A stretch of DNA of 6,434 nt, taken from assembly GCA_019751575.1 (NCBI GenBank), contig JAIENF010000277.1, positions 1-6,434 on the forward strand, read 5' to 3'. The position numbers and the translations under genes are program-made. Positions 1-6,066 of this stretch are shown in pieces. The DNA is from Burkholderiales bacterium. Its GTDB lineage: Bacteria; Pseudomonadota; Gammaproteobacteria; Burkholderiales; CAIKXV01. Positions within the stretch are counted from its first letter, which is position 1. Every line of letters starts with the position of its first letter. The notes under the pieces were generated by a model that worked only from the letters and a program-made list of their open reading frames with translations, was not told the origin of the DNA and ran no database searches.

Positions 1-125
1 ATATCGTGGTCTGGGGCGAGGACACGCCCGGGGACGTGATCGCAAAGGCAGCGCTGCCGCTGGCCGGCTTCAAGCGCGGGCGCCGGCTTTTCCAGCGCGA
101 ACTGCCCGTGCTGCAGCGGCCCTGA
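1..125 (+). CDS. C-terminal fragment of an unrecognised protein
   Basis: The window opens inside a reading frame whose codons start at position 3 and which ends at a TGA at 123-125. About 40 residues are visible, beginning IVVWGEDTPGDV and ending with a basic, hydrophobic tail (LAGFKRGRRLFQRELPVL, then QRP). The codons are mostly GC-ending, as in the neighbouring genes, which supports a real coding end. I do not recognise the family from so short a tail and assign no function. It lies on the same strand as the carbamoylase, with 51 bp between its stop and the next start, so the two could share a transcript. The start and most of the gene are outside the window. Confidence 0.55.
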   Translation, partial: IVVWGEDTPGDVIAKAALPLAGFKRGRRLFQRELPVLQRP

Positions 126-176
126 GCACCACCGCTTCCTTCCTGGAATCCATCAGCAACGACATCGGGGAATGAC

Positions 177-1126
177 ATGGCTCGACACCTGAAGATCGCC
201 GCGGCCCAGCTCGGCCCGCTCCACCTGGCCGACACCCGCACCACCGCGGCCGCGCGGCTGGTCAAGCTGCTGCGCGATGCGCATGCGATGGGCGCGCGCT
301 ATGTCGTGTTCCCGGAACTCGCGTTCACCACCTTCTTCCCGCGCTACTGGTTCGAGGACCAGGACGAGGTCGATCGCCGGTTCTACGAATTCACGATGCC
401 TTCGCCGGAATCCCAGCCGCTGTTCGACGAGGCGAAGAAGCTCGGCATCGGCTTCTACCTCGGCTATGCAGAGCGCATCGTCGAGGACGGCGTCGTGCAT
501 CGCTACAACACCGCGATCCTGGCGGGCCGGACGGTCGCATCGCCGGAAAGTACCGCAAGATCCACCTTCCCGGCCATGCCGAGCACAAGCCCGAGGCGGC
601 GTTCCAGCACCTGGAGAAGAAGTACTTCGAGGTCGGCAACCTCGGCTTCCGCGTCTGGAAGTTCATGGACATGATCGCCGGCATGCTGATCTGCAACGAC
701 CGCCGCTGGCCGGAGGCGTTCCGCGTGCTCGCGCTGCAGGGCGCCGAGATCGTTTCGCTCGGCTTCAACACCCCGACCGAGAACCTGCACTACCCCGAGC
801 CGCCGGCGCTGCGCGTGCACCACCACCTGATCATGGCGCAGTCGATGGCCTTCCAGAACGCCACCTGGCTGGTCGAGACCGCCAAGTGCGGATTCGAGGA
901 TGGCAACCGGATGTTCGGCCATTCGCTGATCGTCGCCCCGACCGGCGAGATCGTCGCCAAGTCGGTCAGCGAGGAAGACGAGGTGGTCTGCTTCAACGCG
1001 GACATCGACCTGGCGACCGACCTGAAGAAGACGATGTTCAACTTCGCCGCGCACCGGCGGCCGGAGCACTACAAGCTGATCGTGGAGCGGGTGGGGGCGG
1101 AGGTGACGCCGGCGGAGGGACCGTAG
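177..1126 (+). pseudogene. N-carbamoyl-D-amino-acid amidohydrolase (nitrilase superfamily), frameshifted
   Basis: The intact family hydrolyses N-carbamoyl-D-amino acids to D-amino acid, CO2 and ammonia in the cytoplasm, downstream of a hydantoinase. Frame 1 (177 to about 527) and frame 2 (about 527 to the TAG at 1124-1126) join into a 316-residue protein, close to the roughly 305 residues usual for the family. Glu47 (VVFPELAFTTFFPR) is in frame 1. Lys128 (KYRKIHLPGH), His130, His145 (FQHLEKKYFE), Cys173 (LICNDRRWPE), Arg176/Arg177 and Asn198 (GFNTP) are in frame 2. All fall one residue off the positions I recall for the Agrobacterium enzyme (Glu47, Lys127, Cys172). One base is missing in GGGCCGG at 524-530; adding a G or a C restores Ala-Gly-Pro-Asp-Gly. 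Read as given, translation leaves the family frame and stops at 672-674 after 165 residues, losing Lys and Cys. The ATG at 177 follows a GGGGAA Shine-Dalgarno-like run at 167-172. The lesion may be a true mutation or an assembly error in a G/C run. The family call is firm; exact substrate is inferred. Confidence 0.9.
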
Positions 1127-1180
1127 ACGCAGTGCGCCAGGCCGCGGGATCTCCTGCGGGCGGGCAACGACGACCAAGCC

Positions 1181-1217
1181 GGGGCCTGGGGCGCACGCCG
1201 ATCGACCGAGGCCCCAG
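1181..1217. terminator. Possible weak hairpin between convergent genes
   Basis: GGGGCCT at 1181-1187 is the exact reverse complement of AGGCCCC at 1209-1215. An overlapping alternative pairs CTGGGGC at 1186-1192 with GCCCCAG at 1211-1217. The position, between the stop of the plus-strand carbamoylase (1126) and the stop of the minus-strand decarboxylase-like gene (1250), is where a two-way terminator would be expected. There is no T-tract on either side and the loop is long (18-21 nt), so this is not a standard Rho-independent terminator. Such short GC pairings also arise by chance in DNA this rich in G and C. Confidence 0.2.
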
Positions 1218-1249
1218 CGGCGGCCGCGACGTGCGTGCGCCTCCTGCCG

Positions 1250-2260
1250 TCAATCCACCTTGACGAACAACTCCTCCACCGTCGGCGCCTTCTTCAGCAT
1301 GTCCTGCTGCACCATGAACTTCATCATGGTCTCGAAGGTCGACCGGTTGGCCTCCAGGCCGTAGGTCCACTGGTCGTCGCCGAACACGCGCTCCATCTCG
1401 TCGATCTCGTCGGGCAGCCACGGGAGCATGTAGCGCAGGGCGGAGTAGTTGCGCATGCGCACCAGCGCCGCACGCTTGGACTTCTCGAACGCGTCGTACA
1501 GGCTCTTCGCGATGGACGGGTTCTTCTCGTACACCTCGCGCTTGATCGCGATCAGGTGCATCACCGGGAAGATGCCGGTCTTCTTGTAGTACTCGCGCTC
1601 GACTTCGCGGAAGTTCGGGAAGATCCGCTGCACGTCGGGGTTGGTCTTGCGCGAGTCGGGCAGGTGGGTGCCGATGGTCGCGTCGATCTCGCCGGCATCG
1701 ATCAGCTGGCTCAGCGACTTGCCGGTCTGGTTGACGGTGATGTCCCAGCCGGGCGGGTGGATGGTCGGCACGCCATGCATGCCCGGGGTGTTGATCGAGC
1801 CTTCGAGCCACTTGATCGACTTCAGGTCGACGCCGTAGTCGTTCTGCAGGTGGCCGCGGATCCACACGGCCGCCGTCATCGTGTGGCGCATCACGCCGAC
1901 GCGCTTGCCCTCCAGGTCCTTCGGCGACTTGATCCCGGACTTCGCGTTGATCACGATGTTGCCGTGGCGGAACATCTTCGACGGGAACACCGGGAGCGCG
2001 ACGAACGGATTGGTGCCGGCCACATGGCGGGTGATGAAATCGGACGACGACATCTCGCAGACGTCGAAGGACTTCTCGGCCATCGCATGGTCGAACAGCT
2101 TGCGCGGGAAATCCTCGACGCGGAAGGTGAGCTCGATGCCCTCGGCCTTCACTTCGCCGGTGTACAGCGGCTGCATGCGGTCGTACAGTGCGCAGGCGAG
2201 GGTGATCGGCACGCCGCCCTTGTTGGGGTGCGTGACCTGCGGGTTCGGGGCTTCGCTCAT
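1250..2260 (-). CDS. 4,5-dihydroxyphthalate decarboxylase-like protein (NMT1/periplasmic-binding fold)
   Basis: This 336-residue protein belongs to the family named after 4,5-dihydroxyphthalate decarboxylase (Pht5 type), which has the fold of periplasmic substrate-binding proteins. Family features in order are LACALYDRMQPL (21-32), FDVCEMSSSDFI (65-76), FVALPVFPSKMFRHG (86-100), SPKDLEGKRVGV (112-123), MTAAVWIRGHLQNDYGV (128-144), GEIDATIG (190-197), YYKKTGIFPVMH (224-235) and a tail with WTYGLEANRSTFE (298-310). The length is normal for the family. No signal peptide or lipobox is visible: the N-terminus is polar and runs straight into the first beta strand. This favours a cytoplasmic enzyme over an ABC transporter binding protein, although many relatives are annotated as the latter. 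The start is set by AAAGGAG eight bases upstream. It lies 51 bp downstream of the molybdenum hydroxylase subunit on the same strand, so the two are probably co-transcribed. The true substrate is unknown, and decarboxylation of phthalate itself is not implied by the neighbours. Confidence 0.9.
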   Translation of the reverse strand: MSEAPNPQVTHPNKGGVPITLACALYDRMQPLYTGEVKAEGIELTFRVEDFPRKLFDHAMAEKSFDVCEMSSSDFITRHVAGTNPFVALPVFPSKMFRHGNIVINAKSGIKSPKDLEGKRVGVMRHTMTAAVWIRGHLQNDYGVDLKSIKWLEGSINTPGMHGVPTIHPPGWDITVNQTGKSLSQLIDAGEIDATIGTHLPDSRKTNPDVQRIFPNFREVEREYYKKTGIFPVMHLIAIKREVYEKNPSIAKSLYDAFEKSKRAALVRMRNYSALRYMLPWLPDEIDEMERVFGDDQWTYGLEANRSTFETMMKFMVQQDMLKKAPTVEELFVKVD

Positions 2261-2268
2261 GCGGCGGA

Positions 2269-2275
2269 CTCCTTT
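2269..2275 (-). promoter_or_regulatory. Strong ribosome binding site of the decarboxylase-like gene
   Basis: On the minus strand AAAGGAG lies eight bases before the ATG at 2260-2258. This near-consensus Shine-Dalgarno sequence fixes the start of the gene. It sits in the 51-bp gap after the molybdenum-subunit stop, so the downstream gene has its own good translation signal within the presumed operon. Confidence 0.75.
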
Positions 2276-2311
2276 GGGGATGGCTGGATTGCGAGGTTCG
2301 GGCAGAGGCGA

Positions 2312-4669
2312 TCAGGCAGCCGTGCGCGGGCGCGCGGCGTCGATCAGGTGCCAGAGTTTCGAGGGCGACAGCGGCAGCTCGCGCGGACCGACGCCGAGGG
2401 AGGACAAGGCGGCCGAGACCGCGTTGGTCACCACGCCGGCGACCGGGATGATGCCGCCTTCGCCGGCACCCTTGGCGCCGAGCGGGTTGTGCGGCGAGGG
2501 ATGATTCTCAAGCGCGAACGCGCGGATGCACGGGAACGAGTCGGCCACCGGCATCAGGTAGTCGGCAAGCGAGCCGGTGAGCAGTTGGCCCTGGTCGTCG
2601 TAGACGAGCTGCTCGAGGAACACGCCGCCAAGGCCCTGCACCACCGCGCCCATCGTCTGTCCGTGCAGCGTGTGCGGGTTGATGATGCGCCCGACATCCT
2701 CGACTGCGACATAGTCGACTACTTCGACATGGCCGGTGCGTACATCCACCGATACATGCGCGGCATGCGCGCCGTAGCTGTAGGTACGCTTCGAACTGGC
2801 GAAGCTGCCTTCGGCGGACAGGCCGCCGTGCTTCGCGCGTGCCTGGGCGAGTTCGGCCAGCGACAGCGCGCGGCCGTCGCGGGCGACGATGCGGTCGCCG
2901 CCGATCAGCGCGATGTCGTCGATCGTGCAGCCGAGTTCTTCCGCCGCCGCCGCGAGGATCTTCTCGCGCAGCAGCTTCGCCACCGTGACGATCGCCGAGC
3001 CGCCCATCACCGAGCTGCGCGAGCTGTAGCTGCCGAAGCCTTCCTTCACGCCGGTGGTCGAGCCGTGGTGGATGCCGCTGATCGCCGACATCGGCCGCTC
3101 CAGCGCATCGGCGGCGATCTGGGTGAGCACCGTGGCCAGGCCCTGGCCGTTGGCCGACGAGCCAGTGTAGACCGCGACGCGGCCGTCTTCCTCGAGCACC
3201 AGGCGCGCGCCTTCGCGCGGACCGGAGGCGCCCCCCTCGACATAGGCGCCGATCGCGATGCCGTGGTAGCGGCCATCCACGAGCCGGCCGTTCAGCGCCG
3301 ACTTGCCGGTCCAGTCGAACTCGGTGAGGCAGCGGTCGAGGGTCTCGTGGTAGTCGCCGCTGTCGGTGAAGCTGTCCGCGTTGTATGGCTGCAGCGTGGC
3401 GAACTTCCACGGGGCTTCGATCTCCGCGCGGGTGAGCAGGTTGCGCCGGCGGAATTCGACGCGGTCGATGCCCAGGTCGTCGGCGACGATGTCGAACATC
3501 CGCTCGCGGAAGAAATCGGTCTCGCAGCGGCCCGGGCCGCGGTAGGTGCCGACCGGGGTCTTGTTGGTGAGCTGGATCGACAGGCGCATGTCGACGTCCG
3601 GGATGCGGTACGGGCCGGTCGACAGCTGCACCACGTTGCGCGAGGGTGCGATCGCGTTGGTGCGGATGTAGGCGCCGACGTCGGTCGCGACGCGCCCGCG
3701 CAGGCCGAGCACGCGGCCGTCGCGGGTGCAGGCCAGTTCCAGTTCGCAGTCGACGTCGCGGGCATGGTTGCAGGCGAGCAGGTGTTCGCGCCGGTCCTCG
3801 ATCCACTTCACCGGCTTGCCCAGTCGCAGCGCGGCGAACGGCACCAGGAAGTCTTCCGGGTAGAACTCGCCGCGGGTACCGAAGGAGCCGCCGGTGTCGC
3901 CCTCGAGCATGTCGATCTCGGACTCGGGCATCGACAGCAGCGAAGCGAGGATGCGGCGGTTGGCGAATGGCACCTTGCTCGCGCCATGTACCACGAGGCG
4001 GCCGGTCACCGGGTCCTGGTGCGCCAGCACGCCGCGGGTTTCCATCGGCAGGGCCGCGTGGCGGTGCACCTTGAAGTGCTCGCGCCGGACATAGGGCGCG
4101 TTCGCGAAGGCGGCATCGATGTCGCCGCGTTCGGCCCAGACCCTGGCGGCGAGGTTGCTGCCAGAGCCTTCGAACAGCAGGGTGTCGTCCTTCGCCATGA
4201 GGGTGCCGTCGACCACGGCCGGCAGCGACTCGATCTCGCAGGACATCGCCTCGAGCGCATCCTCGGCCAGTGCCGCGGTGTCCGCGACGATGATCGCCAG
4301 TGGCTCTCCGACGTAGCGCACGCGATCGTAGGCGACCACCGGCTGCTGGAACGGGTCGAACACCGGCAGGTGGTCCAGGCGCATCGGGATCAGCGGCAGT
4401 GCACCGAGCACCGTGATCACATCCTGTGCCGTGAATACCGCGCGCACGCCCGACATCGCGCGCGCAGCCGAGCCGTCGACGCCGAGCACCCGTCCATGCG
4501 CGACCGAACTGCGCAGGATCACCGCATGCAGCGCCTCGGGCAGCCGCACGTCGTCGACGAACGCCCCCTGGCCGCGCAGCAGGCGCTCATCCTCGACGCG
4601 CTCCACGCCCTGGCCCACCGCGAGGCCCCGTTCGGAAGTCGGCAGGATCAGCGGGGTCGGATCGTTCAT
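2312..4669 (-). CDS. Molybdopterin-binding large subunit of a xanthine dehydrogenase/CoxL-type hydroxylase
   Basis: This is the large catalytic subunit of a molybdenum hydroxylase (xanthine dehydrogenase / aldehyde oxidase / CoxL family), which hydroxylates a ring carbon or aldehyde with water at a Mo-cytosine-dinucleotide-type cofactor. From the ATG at 4669 it has 785 residues, the usual length. In that numbering the N-terminal 'hammerhead' domain (GQGVERVEDERLLRGQGAFV, about 20-39; YDRVRYVGEPLAIIVAD, 114-130) is followed by cofactor motifs GDTGGSFGTRGEFYPED (257-273), TYRGPGR (375-381), GSSANGQG (503-510), EDVGRIINPHTLHGQTMGAV (657-676) and GAKGAGEGG (731-739), where the Glu at 737 is the expected catalytic base. 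TYRGPGR replaces the AYRCSFR loop of true CO dehydrogenase, so this is a form II type enzyme and not a CO oxidiser. An in-frame TTG at 4687 could add six residues, but neither start has a clear Shine-Dalgarno; I prefer the ATG because the extra residues look unlike the family. No FAD or 2Fe-2S subunit is adjacent. The substrate cannot be read from the sequence; a purine, N-heterocycle or aromatic aldehyde is plausible. Confidence 0.93.
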   Translation of the reverse strand: MNDPTPLILPTSERGLAVGQGVERVEDERLLRGQGAFVDDVRLPEALHAVILRSSVAHGRVLGVDGSAARAMSGVRAVFTAQDVITVLGALPLIPMRLDHLPVFDPFQQPVVAYDRVRYVGEPLAIIVADTAALAEDALEAMSCEIESLPAVVDGTLMAKDDTLLFEGSGSNLAARVWAERGDIDAAFANAPYVRREHFKVHRHAALPMETRGVLAHQDPVTGRLVVHGASKVPFANRRILASLLSMPESEIDMLEGDTGGSFGTRGEFYPEDFLVPFAALRLGKPVKWIEDRREHLLACNHARDVDCELELACTRDGRVLGLRGRVATDVGAYIRTNAIAPSRNVVQLSTGPYRIPDVDMRLSIQLTNKTPVGTYRGPGRCETDFFRERMFDIVADDLGIDRVEFRRRNLLTRAEIEAPWKFATLQPYNADSFTDSGDYHETLDRCLTEFDWTGKSALNGRLVDGRYHGIAIGAYVEGGASGPREGARLVLEEDGRVAVYTGSSANGQGLATVLTQIAADALERPMSAISGIHHGSTTGVKEGFGSYSSRSSVMGGSAIVTVAKLLREKILAAAAEELGCTIDDIALIGGDRIVARDGRALSLAELAQARAKHGGLSAEGSFASSKRTYSYGAHAAHVSVDVRTGHVEVVDYVAVEDVGRIINPHTLHGQTMGAVVQGLGGVFLEQLVYDDQGQLLTGSLADYLMPVADSFPCIRAFALENHPSPHNPLGAKGAGEGGIIPVAGVVTNAVSAALSSLGVGPRELPLSPSKLWHLIDAARPRTAA

Positions 4670-4710
4670 CGAGGTCGGGGTGCGCAATGTCAGGGCGGAT
4701 GCCGGAACTG

Positions 4711-4716
4711 AATATA
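4711..4716 (-). promoter_or_regulatory. Possible -10 element for the molybdenum subunit operon
   Basis: On the minus strand TATATT appears about 40 bases upstream of the ATG at 4669, in an AT-richer patch of an otherwise GC-rich region. It matches a sigma70 -10 box at five of six positions. No convincing TTGACA-like -35 box lies 16-18 bases further upstream, where repeat sequence (GTCAGACCCC) is found instead. If the element is real, an activator or the repeat could supply the missing contact. This is a weak call made by position and composition. Confidence 0.25.
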
Positions 4717-4732
4717 CCGCGCGCCGATAATC

Positions 4733-4850
4733 GGGGTCTGACCCCAGGGTCGGAAATCCGGGTCAGAGACGAATTGGCGGAATGCGTGTCTGACCCCAAT
4801 TGGTTTAATTCGTCTCTGACCCGGATTTCTGGTCCGGGTTTCCGGTCAGA
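4733..4850. repeat. Intergenic palindromic repeat element (REP/MITE-like)
   Basis: The gap between the AttH-like gene and the molybdenum subunit is built from repeats of a core TCTGACCC / GGGTCAGA. The arms 4753-4775 and 4807-4829 are a perfect 23-bp inverted repeat (key residues GGGTCAGAGACGAATT at the inner end of the left arm) around a 31-nt loop. On the minus strand, 4827-4802 and 4801-4776 are imperfect tandem direct repeats of 26 bp, matching at 19 positions, and the third unit (4775-4753) is inverted. GGGGTCTGACCCC at 4733-4745 is a near-perfect short palindrome, CCAATTGG at 4796-4803 another, and a degenerate core GGTCAGAG (4844-4851) overlaps the AttH-like stop. No transposase or long ORF belongs to it. 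It resembles the REP/BIME-like elements scattered between genes in proteobacteria, often tied to IS200-like REP-associated transposases. There is no T-tract after either arm, so a Rho-independent terminator is unlikely, though the hairpin could stabilise or end the upstream transcript. Confidence 0.8.
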
Positions 4851-6051
4851 GGACGACGGCGGTGTGGTAGCCGGTGAGTTCGAGGTAGCCGCGGCCGATG
4901 GGGCGGCCCTGCTGGCGGGCGGTGACGGCGCCTTCCCAGTAGACGATGCCGGTGCTGGCGCGGGCGTCGAGTTCCTGGTCGTCGAACATCGCTTCCAGGT
5001 CGAGGGTCAGGGCGTCCGGGCTGCCGGCATCCACGGTGACGCGCATGCCGACCGGCCAGGTGGCGCCGGTGCGCGCCGAGCGCCAGGTGCGCTGTGGCTC
5101 GAACACGACCGAACGCGGGCCGAAGGTGCGCACGCGTGGTGCCGTGCCCTGCGCGCCGCTGCGCCAGGTGCCGCTTGCGTACACGGTCCCGCCGTTTCGA
5201 TCGCGGATGCGGAACGCCATCAGCGCGCCGCCGTCGTCCAGGTTGATGCCGATCCAGTCCCAGCCGGTCGCGCCGTCGGCGAGGATCTCGCTCGACCACT
5301 CGTGGTCGAGCCAGGCTCGGCCGGTCACCTCGAGTGGCACCGAATCGCGGACCACGCGACCGGAAACCGCGAGATGCGGCTGGGTGTAGTAGTAGCTCGC
5401 CTGGCGCTCCAGCGGCCCCTTCTGGCTGAAGCCGGCTTCGCCATGCAGCAGCAGCGGCTGGGTGCTGTCGAGCTGCAGTTCGAAGCCGAGCCGGTTGCCC
5501 GGGATCGATGCGATGTAGCGGCTCGCGCCTGCGCCTGCGGGACGGCGCGAGAAGCGCCAGTCGTCGATCCAGACATCGGTGTCGGTCGTGCTGCTGCCGG
5601 CGAGGTCGAACCCGGCGCGCGCGGTGCGCTGGTCATGGACGAGCGAGCGCTGCCGCTCGTCCGACAGGCCGACGTGCGCGAGCACCAGTTCGCGCGCGGC
5701 GAAACGGCTCGGGTTGCGCGTGTCGACCTGCGGCCGGGAGCGGAAGAAGGTGACCTGGAAGCCGAGCGGCGGCGCCTTCGCATGCACGGCACCCTGCACC
5801 TTCAGCCATCCGGTGGCGTACCACCACTCGGTGCGGTACTCGGGATGCGCGCCGAAGTCGCGCGGAAAGACCAGCGGCACGCCGCGACGCACGACCGGAT
5901 ACACGGGCTGCCCGGGCGCGCTGCCCTTCGGCCTGCGCTCGGCAGGCCGGACACCCTGCGGTTCCACGGCCGCGGACTGTCCCGCCGCAGGCAGCGACGG
6001 CCACGCGGCCAGTGCCGCCAGCAGGCGCCTGCGCGCCGCGAATCCGTTCAT
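4846..6051 (-). CDS. Secreted AttH/CrtC-type lipocalin-like protein (COG5621 family)
   Basis: This 401-residue protein is of the AttH / hydroxyneurosporene hydratase-like family, often annotated as 'predicted secreted hydrolase' or 'carotenoid 1,2-hydratase'. Its fold is two lipocalin-like beta barrels. The N-terminus (MNGFAARRRLLAALAAW, then a PAAG stretch) looks like a signal peptide with an arginine-rich, possibly Tat-type, head and cleavage near residues 24-28; no lipobox Cys is present. Family motifs are FPRDFGAHPEYRTEWWYATG (62-81), FQVTFFRSR (98-106), HVGLSD (126-131), LHGEAGFSQKG (202-212), YYYTQPHL (220-227), AWLDHEWSS (246-254), GWDWIGINLDDGGALMAF (263-280) and YWEGAV with RGYLELTGYH (371-396). 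The length is complete. GAGGA ten bases before the ATG supports the start. It follows the FtsX-type permease by 13 bp, the arrangement of attEFGH-like loci, so it probably acts outside the inner membrane on something this transporter moves. No carotenoid genes are near, so hydratase activity should not be assumed; molecular function is uncertain. Confidence 0.9.
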   Translation of the reverse strand: MNGFAARRRLLAALAAWPSLPAAGQSAAVEPQGVRPAERRPKGSAPGQPVYPVVRRGVPLVFPRDFGAHPEYRTEWWYATGWLKVQGAVHAKAPPLGFQVTFFRSRPQVDTRNPSRFAARELVLAHVGLSDERQRSLVHDQRTARAGFDLAGSSTTDTDVWIDDWRFSRRPAGAGASRYIASIPGNRLGFELQLDSTQPLLLHGEAGFSQKGPLERQASYYYTQPHLAVSGRVVRDSVPLEVTGRAWLDHEWSSEILADGATGWDWIGINLDDGGALMAFRIRDRNGGTVYASGTWRSGAQGTAPRVRTFGPRSVVFEPQRTWRSARTGATWPVGMRVTVDAGSPDALTLDLEAMFDDQELDARASTGIVYWEGAVTARQQGRPIGRGYLELTGYHTAVVL

Positions 6052-6061
6052 CGAGCGCTCG

Positions 6062-6066
6062 TCCTC
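6062..6066 (-). promoter_or_regulatory. Ribosome binding site of the AttH-like gene overlapping the permease stop
   Basis: On the minus strand the permease ends ...TGG TGA GGACG. The Shine-Dalgarno GAGGA (6066-6062) shares two bases with that TGA (6067-6065), and the AttH-like ATG follows ten bases later. This tight packing suggests that ribosomes finishing the permease promote initiation on the AttH-like gene, which would keep the two proteins in proportion. Confidence 0.6.

Noticed and set aside
519..531. Programmed -1 ribosomal frameshifting as the explanation for the split carbamoylase
   Set aside because: No slippery heptamer (X XXY YYZ) or obvious downstream stimulatory stem is seen at the joint, and the family is not known to use recoding. 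A missing base in a G/C run is simpler.
277..1263. A 328-codon plus-strand frame overlapping the carbamoylase
   Set aside because: Its product is Arg/Ser-rich without family motifs. The carbamoylase motifs are found in the other two frames on the same strand.
2312..4669. Annotation of the molybdenum subunit as aerobic carbon monoxide dehydrogenase (CoxL form I)
   Set aside because: The active-site loop reads TYRGPGR, without the Cys of the AYRCSFR signature, and CoxM/CoxS are not adjacent.
1235..4711. A 1158-codon open frame on the plus strand across both minus-strand catabolic genes
   Set aside because: It is in exact codon register with the two real genes, so a stop would need TTA, CTA or TCA in the sense strand, which are rare codons in GC-rich genes. 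The translation is rich in Arg, Ala, His and Val with no recognisable domain, while the minus strand encodes two clear families.
4753..4829. The long hairpin as a Rho-independent terminator
   Set aside because: Neither side of the stem is followed by a run of T, and the repeat architecture explains the symmetry better.
4753..4829. A CRISPR array
   Set aside because: Only three related units are present, directly adjacent without spacers and in mixed orientation, with no cas genes.
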